Source of the DNA: Dryocosmus kuriphilus | Lineage: Eukaryota > Arthropoda > Insecta > Hymenoptera > Cynipidae | NCBI GenBank assembly: GCA_038277395.1 | Contig: CM076194.1 | Location: 113,611,417 to 113,675,416 of the forward strand | Direction: 5' to 3' | DNA: 64,000 bases | In this document: in pieces, positions 33,804-53,288 of the stretch | How positions within the stretch are numbered: position 1 is the stretch's first letter | Layout: the number at the start of each line of letters is the position of its first letter | Made by a program: the position numbers and the translations under genes | Notes under the pieces: model-generated | What the model was told of the DNA's origin: nothing | The model's database searches: none | Seen by the model: only the letters and a program-made list of their open reading frames with translations

Positions 33804-35377
33804 ATAATTGTAGGAACCATCTTGTATATTTTTAACACGTCGAGTTTCCACTCTCTGTCCTGGCGCACGCATCAAACCTGATCAAACTAGACTCGACAGC
33901 TCGCCATCCTCCTTTGCGAATGGTCTCTCTCTCTTGTATTACTACCAGCGTCGTCCATCTTGTACTTTACTCTCGCTCAGTTGCTGCCTGTCTGAACTCG
34001 AGTTAACACACATGACGCTCTCATCTAAAGTTGCGAGCAATGCACTTCTCTTAATAAATATCAGTTGTCGCCTAAACCTGGTTCTCATCATTGCCCTCGA
34101 CCTAAACATTACATGGGGTTAAGATTGGAAATCTATGGAGTCAGATTAGGAACTATTCGGAATATTAATCGACAACCCTACACAATGTGTCGGCCTGAGA
34201 GAATTTTCGCGGGAATACGCGAGATATTTCAAAATTTTAAATTGAAGTCGTAGAAACAGGCTGCGGGCTGATTCCTTCCACCCAAGGAAATACTCCTCGT
34301 CGCACTCCCTACTTGGGCTGATCCTGCGATATACTGCTCTAGCTTTTCTCTAAAAAATAAATCCTTGCTGGATTTGGTTTATTTAAATAAACCCATTGAA
34401 GCTAACTTATTTCCGTTTTGAACTGGGTATAACTCAATAAAACTCTTTTAATCATGTATTGATGCTGTGTATATTTTCTCGAAAATATTCTAAGTCCGAA
34501 TATTGGTACAAGCGATTATGTGTGGCTGACACAGATTTCATGCCGAGAATCCGTCAATATCTGACTTTAAAGCTCAAAGTCTCTCGCGGGCTCCTGGATC
34601 GCGCAACGATCCACGGTGAGTCCGCGCAATCCTCTTCTAATTACTCACTCTGCCAATCGCACCTCACAATTTCACCCCACACTCATTCGAATATGATCTG
34701 AGGCTTACGTCAATCAATGACGGTAAGCCGACCTAGTTTCTTCCCTGAGGAATGCACATAAAGTTGTTTTCTCTATTTTAGGCGCGTTTTCAATTTCATG
34801 CTTCACTATCAAATATGTCAGATAAATCATGATAATAAAATTAACACTTCCTTTACAGATTCTATTTCACATTTAAATCCAGTAGAACCTAGTTATATCT
34901 GGTAACTTACAATTCAATCTCTGTTTCACATATCTCAAAACTCAACTAACCCTTTCCGCATTCTATCACGCATTCCACCTAAGCTGAAAACATCCTGAAA
35001 CAATCAACCATTCAATCCAACACGTAGAATTCACATAAAAGTTAATTAATAAATTCCTTAGCCTACAAGTCAGTTCGCTTTTCGGAAAAATACCAAGTCT
35101 CTGTATTACCTCTCTTTTATTTAGCATGCTTATTATACAATCAAAAATTTCCTTCGTATTACCTAATTATCCCTAAAATCCCTTATAAGAAACTCTCTTT
35201 TAATTAATTCGTAATTCGATTTGTTCGCGCTTTTTATTACTCTTGGAGGTGTTGCCCCTATAGCGACTAAAAGGGGCGTACAGAATCATTCTCAGATTGT
35301 TACACCAAGTGTAGGGAATTACCAAGAACACTAGAATTCAGGACGTGCAACGGATGGTGGTGGGGAAAGGCAAAAAG
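33804..35377. other. No recognised gene; possible LTR-retroelement debris
   Basis: The sequence is more balanced in base composition than its flanks. The segment 33809-34113 begins TGTAGGAACC and ends AACATTACA followed by TGGGG, which vaguely resembles an LTR and primer site. Near 35270 'aaaaggggcg' could be a polypurine tract. No gag or pol coding was found, so this is not called as an element. Confidence 0.3.
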
Positions 35378-36602
35378 TAGTGTAGGGCGGGGCGATATGG
35401 GCATATGGGGTAATATGAGCCACTTAATTTTCTCGTTAGCTATACATTTTTTGTAACTGTTCTTTTTTCTAATATCAGATACCTTATCAAACTTCTTTTT
35501 AAAAAAATGAATACCTACCTAAATTCGTATAAAAGGAGAATTAAGTCATGGTTGAAGTTTGGAGACCTCTATTTTACTATTTTGCCTTTTGTTTGAAATG
35601 CCAAGATTCACTCAAAATCAAACATTAGATGTTTTTCCGATAGTTTTTAGATAGCGTATTTATTAAACTTTAAGTTTTTGACAGATTTATATATAATTGT
35701 AAGCCAGAAAAGGGTCCAATTTTGATTTTACGTGAAAGTTTTGAATGGGGCGGAATGAGTCACTATATTCTGAGGCGGAACGAGCAACCTCTTGAGTCTT
35801 GATAAACCAACATAACCTGTTTCGTAGACAGGTTAACTACGTTCGAGTTCGAGATCGGGTAGCCCGGGTAGGGAGCTGGTACTTTTGTGATAATAAAATG
35901 GTACGAAAATACGTAAAGAAAAGCAATCGACAAGAATGGTCAGAAGAAAATATGCGAGCCGCAGTACGGTCTGTATTAGAGTGCAATATGATCCAAGACA
36001 AACACGGTGTTCCAGGATCTACTTTAGGCAGAAAAATTATAAAATGCAGGGACAATAGAATTTTAAGTTCGTGAATATTATGCTACGCATGAAGTACCTA
36101 AATTTCGAGATTTAAAAGAAAAATGTTAAAATTTCAATAAATTTTATTATATTTCTAATGATTATTCAAATTTAAATTCCCCATATATGTTCAGAATGCA
36201 TTTCTTCATATTTGCAAGGTCAAACTTAAAAAAATTTCCAATTTTTCTTTGAAAATACATGTAAGATATATTTTTATTATTTAATATGCTTATACGTAAT
36301 ACCTACTCCTAAAAAATAATATACAATAAGTCTTTAAATTAAGTGGCTCATCCCGCCCCACTGCATGACTCATCCCACCCTAGGCATAGGGCGATATGAC
36401 CCAAACGCACTAGTTTTTTATTTTCGTTTTTAGTACCGCAAATTAGTTCTTATTTACCTTAATATTGACAAAATTATTATTAAAAATAGATTATAGAATA
36501 TACATAGCAACTTAATTTCAAGCAGGGAATTGCAGATTTTAAATACTGGCATAAAAAACGATAACTATGACCGCTATGACCATATCGCCCCACCCTACCC
36601 TA
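35378..36602. mobile_element. pogo-like non-autonomous DNA transposon, 1.2 kb
   Basis: The ends TAGTGTAGGGCGGGGCGATA and, inverted, TAGGGTAGGGTGGGGCGATA are about 23 bp TIRs with two mismatches, beginning with TA. Inner copies of related words ('gcgatatgacc', 'actcatcccacc') lie near 35750 and 36340-36405. The element carries only the start of a pogo/CENP-B-type protein (35898-36074), so it depends on a transposase elsewhere. A stray 'ggggcgatatgg' at about 42760 may mark another fragment. Confidence 0.8.
35898..36074 (+). pseudogene. Truncated pogo/CENP-B-type DNA-binding domain
   Basis: From the ATG at 35898 it reads 'MVRKYVKKSNRQEWSEENMR' and later 'KHGVPGSTLGRKI'. These match the helix-turn-helix (Psq/CENPB-N) start of pogo-like transposases. 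It ends after about 58 residues, with no DDE catalytic domain in any frame up to the right TIR. The short 5' extension of the frame (from 35799) does not look like part of the domain. It could at most encode a small DNA-binding peptide. Confidence 0.7.
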
Positions 36603-37317
36603 ATGAAAGCTTAGGCAGTTGCGTTGCGCATTCAAAAACGCGTTGAGTTCTTGCGCGCATCCTACCAGCGCAGCTTCTGCCGTGAGGATATCATTATGCT
36701 TCTGCAAATCTACCTGCAGTGTACTTAGAATTAGTTTATTCATAAATGCAGTTCAGTTAATTAAAATATTAAATTAATGTCTCATTAAAAAAAAGCTTTT
36801 CAACAAATGTGAAACAATGTAGTTCAAACTAAATCTATAAGGGCAGGAATTGTCCAGCATACAAACATTTAATAACAATAAATAAGTTCTATTTCTTTAT
36901 CGTGATAATTCTTTTTTATTTTTATAAACTTAAATTAAATATTTAAATATATGCGTTTTGCGCTTCCTGCAAAGCGCTCAAAATTAAATGCAAACCTAAC
37001 TTATAAAATTACCGCCAGAGAAAATTGTTTGAAATTTAAATTTCTTAATATATAGGTATAAATTTACAATTAATGTTTGCTAATTAAATTAAAATGCAAG
37101 TCCAGCCTCCTAAAATACCTATACAAAACGGTGGTATTTGCCAAATTATATTAAATTCAATTATTAAAACATGAAGTTTCAAAAAGTAACTAATCATTCA
37201 AATTGATACAAAATCCTTAAAAGATTTTGTAACAAGAATTTGGTTTTATACAAAAAATCCTAGAAGATGGAAACATATACAAATTATATTTATAATTTCA
37301 AAAATATAATTTGTTGC
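36603..37317. other. Gene-free interval
   Basis: AT-rich, with nothing recognised. The last ~300 bp may be 3' UTR and flank of the MYND gene on the minus strand. Confidence 0.5.
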
Positions 37318-39474
37318 TTATTGTTTCTCACTCATCGCTGCTTTAATACTTTCTTTCACTTGTGACCTAAGATCTTGTATCAGTTGATTTTCCGCTTTAA
37401 GGCGATCATTTTCCTGTTTGAGTTTTACATTTTCACTCGCTAGTTGGTCATTTTCTTCCTTCAGTAAATAATTTTCCTTCAAGAGTCTATTTTCTTCCTT
37501 AATCAATATTTCTACACAGAATGATGTTTCATATTCCGTTTTTGCTTCTTCTTTTTCAGCTTTGTGATTTTCAACCGATTTGTCCTTCAATTGAAGAGTA
37601 TCAGAATCTTTTTCATCTTCAGGTTCAGATTCTATTTTCAATTCTGAAACTACAATCTCATTTTGTTTACCCTTAATTTGACAAACGTCCTCAGATTTCT
37701 GTTTTTCCTCAGCTTCGATCTGTTTCTCCAACTCACCAACCGTAATGAATCTTGGTTTTTTTTCCACAGAATTTTTACCCTTAAATTGAAAAACTTCTTC
37801 GGATTTTTGTTGTTCCTCGGCTTCGATCTGTTTCTTCAATTCACCACCCGTAATGAATCTTCGTTTTTTTTCAACAGAATCTTCCTTTAATTCAGTTGAC
37901 TCTTCATAAAATTCCTTATAAAAAAGAATATGCTTGTTCGTATATCTTAATTCTTCCGTTTCAAAATCTCTTTCAGGAATCAAACCCGCAAAGGGATTTG
38001 GTTCACAATAAAGGGGAGACACCGATTTTCCCAAAAGTTTGCACACCATCTCGTGATCTTTCTTTGCTCGCTCTTCAGTTCCTGCCGTCAATATAAAAGG
38101 AGCATTCACTTTCTTTAAAGAAGAAAACGCGTCTTTCCAAGTCCACTTTGTAATTCCTAGCTCACTCTCATGCAAATCAAGATTGTACCCGATGATAATA
38201 TCCGGTTTTTGGAAACTACGAATGCTTTGAATTCTTTCGTGGAAATAGTCTTCATATGTTAAAGCTATACCTGTAGACTCTATATACTTTTTTCTAAGCT
38301 TACAAGATGCGCAAACTGAAATATAGATGCCGTAAGTTCCTTTTAGTTCCGGTCCAACGAAGAGCACTTCAATGTTCTGTAAAGCTGGAATCCAGTGTAA
38401 GAGAACTTCCCAGTATTCCCCAAGACCAAATTCATTATGAGTCGCCCCGATTACATGAATCATGAGCTTCGAGGATGACATCAAATTAAGTTTTTGAATC
38501 GCATAGAGAAGAGTTAAGGGCCTAGAAATAAATTCAGAAACGATTTGTGTTCGATAATGAGTGTGAGCTTTCACTTTTCTGTCAGTCTCTCCTTTTAGTT
38601 TCATGTAGGTTTTTAAAAACTCTTTCATCGAATTTGGCAGATTTGTAATTTCTGTATGAACTGGTATTGTTTCTCGAGACTCACTGAACTTCACTATGTT
38701 CTGTGCTTCCATTTCAATAAGAGGATAAGGTTTAATATCATTCATCTCCAAGGCCAGTATGAAGCTCTGGTGATATTTATCACAGAGTTTCTGATGTCTT
38801 TCGTCTTTTTTGTGTTGCTTGCAGAGACTTACCTGTACAAAGAGATTTAAACATATTTAATTATAACTACTTGCAATTTCATTAATTGAACTTCCTAACT
38901 GAAAAATTAAATGAAAAATCCTATAATATACTTATAATATTTAATTTAAACTCACCCCACATTCACAGGTTTTTAAGACGCTCAAGTCGCTTTCGTGACA
39001 AACGAAACAGGTTTTCGGAAAGAGGAACATTTCTCTTTCATAGTTCAAAAGCGGCATTCCAAGTCTTGACTCTGCTTTCAACATCAAATCAATTTTGGTC
39101 TTCATCCATGTCTCCGCATCATTAATTTTTAAATTATCAAAAAGAGTAGTTGCTCCAGTCTCCTTCAACATGCCCAAGATTACCTTACAAAAATCTTTAT
39201 GTTCGGGCCAATGTTTCTTTCGATGCTTCTCCCCACAGTAGAAAACCATTTTACAACGATTGCAACTTTCAACACGAGCAACACTGTGACAAACTATACA
39301 AGAAGTGGCATAATAAAAGTTCCAAAAGATTTCATTGTTCCATGGGGAAATTCGTTTATCATTAATAGCTCTTAGATTCTGTTGTTCCTCAATAGAAGCT
39401 AAAGATTTCTTAACTTTTTCTTCAAGAATATTTAATTGTTTCTCGACCTCAGGATCTACACTTTTTTTCTCCAT
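37318..39474 (-). CDS. MYND zinc-finger, MSS51-like C-terminal domain protein
   Basis: Two exons, 39474-38956 and 38832-37318, with phase 0 and GT/AG borders, give 677 residues. A MYND finger at about 59-96 has the full Cys/His set ('CIVCHSVARVESCNRCKMVF', then YC, H, H and FC). A second Cys-rich region spans the intron ('KTCFVCHESDLSVLKTCECG', then 'SLCKQHKKDERHQKLC'). The C-terminal domain with 'SKLMIHVIGATHNEFGLGEY' and later 'NPFAGLIPERD' resembles the domain of MSS51-type (mitochondrial splicing suppressor/ZMYND17) proteins. A tandem duplication of about 40 residues ('KQIEAEEQQKSEEV' / 'KQIEAEEKQKSEDV') and a leucine-zipper-like coiled coil ('LLKENYLLKEENDQLASENV') end the protein. The role is unproven. 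A 5' untranslated exon may lie beyond 39498, given an acceptor there and a donor near 39696. Confidence 0.88.
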
Positions 39475-40686
39475 TTTGTGTGCAATAAAAACTGAATCTG
39501 AAAAAAGGAAATATATTTTTTATTAAAATTTGATAATATAAAGTAATTAGAAAAAAAATTGTCGAGATGAATATTTTTCTTTGTGAACACAGAGCGTGAA
39601 ATCCACCAAAAATAATTTCTTTTTAAAAAGTGCGTATTCAAAAAACGCACATAAAATAAAATTTTAAATAAGTTTAGTAAACAATAATAATTTACCTGAT
39701 ACTCTTGCGTTCCTCTGCAAATTATATCTGATATTTTTATATATATTTTAATTGACGTATTTCCAAGCAGTTGTGGGATTTTATATGCCAAAAATGTTTC
39801 AAAAAGTTCTCAAAAACTAAATTAAGTTATTATGAGAACATAAGAAGACTAGAATTATGTTCTTTGGTTTCATACTTCTATTTACAAATCTCATAAAACT
39901 GCGGAACACACTGCGGAATACTTCTCTTTCGCGGTATAGCTGTCACAGCTGTCATCTTTCACTTTTTATAGGTTATGTCTCTCAACTTTATGATATCATT
40001 TTTAAATGAACAGTATTATCTATTATGTAATTCAAAGACAAAAATTCGGTGCAACTGTAGATCAGCGATTTTTAACAATTTTAAGGCTGTTGGCTTAGCC
40101 CTGTTCGCCGAGGTGTTGAAAAATAGATTAGAAATGTGATGTCGCTCAAATTCCATTGAATTCCATCTGTTTTTGAACTTCCAAAATAAGTATTTTAAAT
40201 ACACACTTTGCAAAAAAGATTTCCTCAATCCGGAAGGGTTTCACGGTTGTTGGGGGGGGGGGGGGGGGGGGGTACTTTCCGAAAAAAGTAAACAAGCTTT
40301 TTATGGGCATGCGCAACTACACTTGAATTGAATTGAATTTTAAACTTTGGAACTTTATACACCCTATATGCATAAAATATAATTTGGAAACGTCTATTTA
40401 AAGACATAGTAATTTTTGAAAACCCATTCATGGTTTACAAATTTTTGCTTTTTTTTTCTACGAATATAATAATAAATTCAACGCGGAAAATTCCTTTGAA
40501 TAAACCAATATATTAAAGATTTAAAATCATATATTCGCAGTTGCTCACGAATTATACAGTTTTCATCTACTGTACAAAAAAAAATTCTGAGGAAAATTAA
40601 GCAAAATCCGCAAAATTGCACCGCCCATCGGTGTAAATTCAAAAATTTACGATCAGCAGATTTCAATATAATTATTAATGATATTA
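39475..40686. other. Upstream region of the MYND gene, with (G)21
   Basis: It probably contains a non-coding first exon (donor-like 'cag|gtaa' on the minus strand near 39696) and a promoter, neither proven. A run of 21 G is at 40252-40272. Otherwise it is gene-free. Confidence 0.4.
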
Positions 40687-41906
40687 GGGGCCTTCCATAA
40701 ATCTCGTGATTGATTTTTCAGAATTTTTGAACTCCCTACCCCCTCACATGATCGAACATGATATTTTCTTTGACCCCCCCCCCCCCCCCCCCCCTCGAAT
40801 ATCACGTGATACTTCAATTTTAAATAATAAAAATTTATTAACTCCATCAAAACATTTATGAATTATAATTTTTAAATAGTTTAAATAATTTTTAAAAGTA
40901 ATTTTTTATTAATAATTAGTTATAAAATTCTTCTTCGATCCATGAAGATTGCATATTTTCTTCTATTGTAATTAAAGGTGCAGTGCAGAGCAATCTTCGG
41001 CACGCTCGAGCCAGCCGGTTAATTCTGAGAAAATTTTCATCCGTAAATTCGTGTGGTACAAGCATCTACTCGCGTTTAATATACATATTTTATATATATA
41101 TACTGGCTGACAGTCAGTTTTAAAAATAAAACAAGTTAAAACAGGGCTTAAAAATTATAAGGAAAATTGATGAAGACCTAAGAAAAATTTTAAGTTAATT
41201 ACACAAGAATGCATTTGACTTTTTGTCTGAATATGATTTTAAAGAAGAAATAGTATTTCATTTTATTATACTTGCTACAACATTTATTTACTTTAAATGC
41301 TTTATTTCTTTATTTATTTATGTCGTAATATAAAATTATATAATGACCAATTACCGTTAAATATAGTAAATTTTTATTGAATAGTGCATTTAAAAATAGA
41401 ATTACGTATAAATAAAAATAAAATTTATAAAATAAAATAAAAAATGTCAACATTCCTTAATCTGATAGATTTATAATACATCATTTATTAATAACTTGTT
41501 GACTATTTAAATCGAAACATTTTTGTGTAAGTAATCAATTTGAAATTTTATCATTTGTCTTTAAAAAAATGTATATCTTTATGAAAAATGACTGCATAAC
41601 ATGAAATTTTTCAAATCGATTATGTGAACTCGGGTTTTTATTGTTAGATATGCCTAGCAATTAAACATATTATATTTAATTTCTTACTTTAACGGTTCCT
41701 AATTCATAATTTATTTGTGTTATAAATTTCAACGTGTATAAAAATTAATATTATAGACAATTAATTAGAAAAACAAAAAAAAGTAACAGTACGAATTATC
41801 ACGTGATTGGTTTGGAAACCCCCTCACCCCATCTTGTGATCGACCATGATGTTTTTATAAACTCTCTCCCCCCCTCATGATAATCACGAGATTTATGGAC
41901 GGTCTC
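40687..41906. mobile_element. PIF/Harbinger-like MITE, 1.2 kb, TTA target duplication
   Basis: The left end GGGGCCTTCCATAAATCTCG and the inverted right end GAGACCGTCCATAAATCTCG are flanked by TTA at 40684-40686 and 41907-41909. The ends share CCATAAA with the element at 1144-1910. A (C)21 run is at 40774-40794, and the subterminal 'cccctcacatgatcgaacatga' is mirrored near 41820-41850. The interior is AT-rich and non-coding. Confidence 0.8.
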
Positions 41907-43292
41907 TTATTCAGAAAAAATCGCTATTCTGTTCTCAGTGAACTGAAGTTTATTTCAGTTATTATTTATTCATAAATATATAACATTTCGCTCGGTTTGT
42001 TAAAAATTTTTGGGGTGCAGTCACAGTTTATCATATATCGTTTACGCCAAGTAGTTTAGCAATTCTTTTAGTAGCTTAATTTTTAATGAAGACATTTCAT
42101 AACAAAATCAAATTGCTTTGCATAAGTAATTTAATTTATTTGATTGTATATAGACAATCCAATAAAAATAATATTTTGTAAAAATAAAAAATTTAATTCC
42201 GACTGTGGATGGAGTTTTACAATGATTGACGACGTAAATTTACGTTGATACGTCATTTTACTCCGTAATAGGTCTCATTATGTGAATTATGTCCCTCGTC
42301 CAGTGACGTAAAATTCCGTAACAATTTTTTACATCTTACGTTTCTTCTTTTTTTACATTTTATTTAAAATAACCGACCGCTGTCGATATGAAATAGTTTT
42401 CCTGCAAAAAATGGTTTATATGAAATTATGAATCAACTTATTTACGTTTTTATTTTGGAATTAAATTTACGTTAATTTATAAGAATACCTTAATTTATCT
42501 TAATTAATGTAGTTTATTGTATTCCAATTCAATACGATATTCTAAAACGATATAGTACGGCATTTTAAATGGATTGAATTGAAATAAAATAAAATACATT
42601 AAGACACCTTTAGGGTGGGTCTCGATATTTTACCAGCGCTCTAGGTGTTCCCTGGGTCTCGATCAAGAAGGGGTTACTGGAAAGGGAATAGATGTGTTTC
42701 TACCAATAATTGTACTTTAGGGGTAGGAAGTGGGGGTATGAGCATGGAAGGTATGGCGTATGGGGCGATATGGTATCTAAGGTAGAATTGGAAGGCTACA
42801 CCAAAGCCTAGGCTAGGGCTGAAAAAGACTGAGCCAGGGCTGGCCAATGACAATAGTCAATAATAAAAATTTGACGAAAGTTAAGGAAAAAAGGCTATTT
42901 ATCAAACAGTTGGTAATTTTAATCACATTTAAAGTCAACATAATAAACATTCGGAAGGAAAATTTCTTTTAAGGAGAATTTGACGCTGATGAAAATTATC
43001 GGCTTTTTTTTAGTTTTCTTTGTCAGATGAGGAAAGCGAGAATATTTAATTTCGATATAAAATTAATAAAACTCCAAGCTTTTTAAAACATACACTGTTC
43101 AAAATGTGTTTGACTAAATATTTTTCTAGAGCTCACAGAGTTGAAAAGTTCTATAAAAGATTTTATTGGAAACAACTTCAAAAACAATAATTTACATTAC
43201 ATATATATATATACATTTTCATTCGCACCACGTATAAACAGTCTATCCCTAGCACTCTCATAAATTTGGTGACAACAACCAGAATTATATTT
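41907..43292. other. 3' flank of VPS34, gene-free apart from a VPS34 fragment copy
   Basis: AT-rich, no gene. It holds the copied VPS34 segment at 42382-42470 and a pogo-TIR-like word near 42755. The last ~100 bp before 43293 are probably VPS34 3' UTR (AT microsatellite at about 43201-43214). Confidence 0.5.
42382..42470 (-). repeat. Copy of VPS34 intron 9 plus 20 bp of exon 10
   Basis: This 89 bp segment matches 43674-43762 at 87 of 89 positions. It contains the first 20 bp of exon 10 and the whole of intron 9. On the gene strand the similarity starts exactly at the intron's GTAAAT donor and stops inside exon 10. It cannot be a functional exon here. Confidence 0.9.
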
Positions 43293-50607
<7,315 letters not shown>

Positions 50608-50904
50608 TCTAAGATTCCTAAGAATTGCTAATTCTTAAAACACTGTAGAGTTACTCTAGATTCAATTAATCGCATATTATATCACAAATGATTATTGGAT
50701 AATAATTCTATTGTTACTGTATGAACACATTCACGATTTAACAGCTGATCTCAAAACTGAAGTGTCAAACATCAAATTGCGGCTTTCTTACTTTCTATTA
50801 AACCACCTGTTTTTTGACGAACAAATCGCAATTATATATTTATTATTAATTAATTCACACTAATGTTATTCCATTACTGCCTGCAATGAACACAGTGTGT
50901 AAGT
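50608..50904 (-). promoter_or_regulatory. 5' flank of VPS34
   Basis: About 0.3 kb lies between the VPS34 start codon and the LINE's left target duplication, so the core promoter should be here or beyond the LINE. I see no clear TATA element. Confidence 0.35.
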
Positions 50905-51368
50905 GTATGCAGGGTTCTTCTTCTTTCTTTGGTGAATTTGTTTTTAGCACTAGGTCCTCTTGCCGGTAACAGCGAGACCTATCCGGCCATAGCAAAGTGT
51001 ATGAATTCATATGGAGTCGTTGTCAAGTTAGTGGATATATACAAGCTTTGAAGTGCATAGATGGAGTAGCGGTAGAGTAAGCTTGCAATATAAGCGGTAG
51101 TTCAAATTGTAAGGAGTGAACATATATAAATCACAGTCTCCTAGGGGTTCGCAAGCCGTTTAAAGTGTGAGATTCAAAGCATAGAATAGAGAGCAGGTCA
51201 TGCATTTTAGAAGCATTGAAAGCAGGAAGGAAGAAAACTAGTTCAGACACATAAGCCGCAGTCTTTAAGAAACTGTATAACCAATAGTGTGTAGAATGGC
51301 TATTAGGGTTGCACAAAAAAGTCTCCACGCAGAAGGGAGAGTAGTTCTTAGATTTAATGAGTAGTTTT

Positions 51369-53244
51369 TCAATCATTTTCCGTTGTTCTAGAAATCGAGG
51401 GCAGGCCCAGAGGCCCAGAGGATATGGTTAATATCCTCCGTTTCATTTCCACAGGTACATGAGGAGGAGTCTGTAAAGTTGACTCTGGAAAGGCTATCCG
51501 CCAGAGCATAGTGGTTTCTACTTTCTTTGAGCCGTCTGTAAAGAATATAAAGTCGTCTTTATGGTTGTTGTCTATAAAGTTCCTGAATTCTAGATTTTCA
51601 TTAGCACTTTTTTGTAATTTTTCACCCATCTGGAGGTCAATGTTGGGATCCTCAAATTGGATGGAGTAGTTAAGAAGGTAATTTATAGGGGTAGCGGAGT
51701 AAATAATGTGGGGCGTATATTTATTTAAAAAGACGAAAGCATTGAGAAGTGGGAAGGCTTGGCGAAGATTGAGTTTGTCTTTTTTTTTTGTATAAGCTGG
51801 TCTAAGTTGTAGAGTGGTAGAAACAGAGGGTGGTTTTCAGTTGAAAAGAGTTTGAGGATAAATTTTCTATTGAGAAATTTCATGCGAAAAAATAGAGGTG
51901 GTTATTTTAGCTCCGCAAACATGACTGGTATAGGGATGGAGATACGAAAGCCTAGGATTAGTCTTAAAACTCTATTTTGTAATTTGCAGATTTTGTCGAA
52001 CATTTTGGTGTGGTAAATAGATAAGGCTTGACACCCATACTCTAAAACACTTCTAATTAGAGAGTGGTATAACATGTGTAAGGCTCTGGGGCCTGAGCCC
52101 CACCAAGTCCCTCTCAAAAACTTAATGATGTTGATAGCTGGTTCTAGTCGTAGAATGAGAGCTTGGAAGTGGGGTTCCCAAGTGAGGTGCCAGTCGAAAA
52201 TAATGCCTAGGAATTTAGTTTCTAGTACAGGGAGAATAATTTGGTTGTCTAGTGTGAGATATGTTTCAAACGGGAAGGATTCCTTTAGAGTAAAGATCAT
52301 CAGTTTGGATTTGTCAACAGGGATGTTTAAGCCTCTGGATTTGAGGAAGTTTTGGAGAATATCCAAACTTTCTTGCAATATGTAGATGCATTCTCCTAGA
52401 TCACCTGAGGTGAAATAAATAACAATATCATCTGCATATTGGAGAATTTTGCATAGTGGGTGGAGATGATTATGTAAATTTAGCGTATAGATATTATATA
52501 GGACAGGACTTGATACGCAGCCTTGAGGAAGGCCTCTACTGAATTTATACGGTCCTATGTTTTTATTATTGACTCTGAAGAATACTTCTCTGTCTGTGGT
52601 AAGATTTTAAAAAAATTTGCAGTATTTCCAAGGGACACTTAAATTGGTCATGTCATTTATTAGAATGTCAGGGATGACTCTATCATAAGCTGCTTCAACG
52701 TCCAGAAATAAGGCTGCTGTGTATAAGTTATTAACAGATCCTATGTGTACTTCGGTAGAAAAAATAGCAAGGCAGTCCGCACAGGATCTGTTTTTGCGGA
52801 ATCCAAACTGGCAAGGAGGTAGGATCAAAGAATTCTCAAGCCACCAGTTCAATCTGTTAACCACTAGTTTTTCAATGAGTTTCAGGAAGCAGGATGCCAA
52901 GGCAATAGGGCGGAATTTTTCCGAATTGGGTTTTCCAATCAGAAAAAGTAAGAATTTGTTCCAGTTATCTGGAAAGAAACCTTCAACCAAGATAAGGTTA
53001 TAAATGTTTAGCAAGTGTATTAGAGTATTTTCTGGAAGGTTTTGAATAACCTGAAAGTTGATTTTATCTAGCCCCGGGGAGGACGTGCTTTTAGAGGATG
53101 CGATAGCAAGATGAAGTTCTTGAATGTTAAAGGGTTCACTCGGGAATTTAGAGATGTTAGAGTTGGGAATGCTATAAGAGTTGAGGTTGGCGTTGGTTGT
53201 GGCTTGAGGAGGAGGCGAGTCCTGAAGTTGTGGGACGGGAGGTA

Positions 53245-53288
<44 letters not shown>

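Noticed and set aside
33809..34113. A second LTR (TGTAGGAACC to ACATTACA)
   Set aside because: The ends match only weakly, there is no clear target duplication, and no gag or pol lies nearby.
42382..42470. An alternative terminal exon of VPS34
   Set aside because: It contains only 20 bp of exon sequence and lies downstream of the stop codon; it is a copied fragment.
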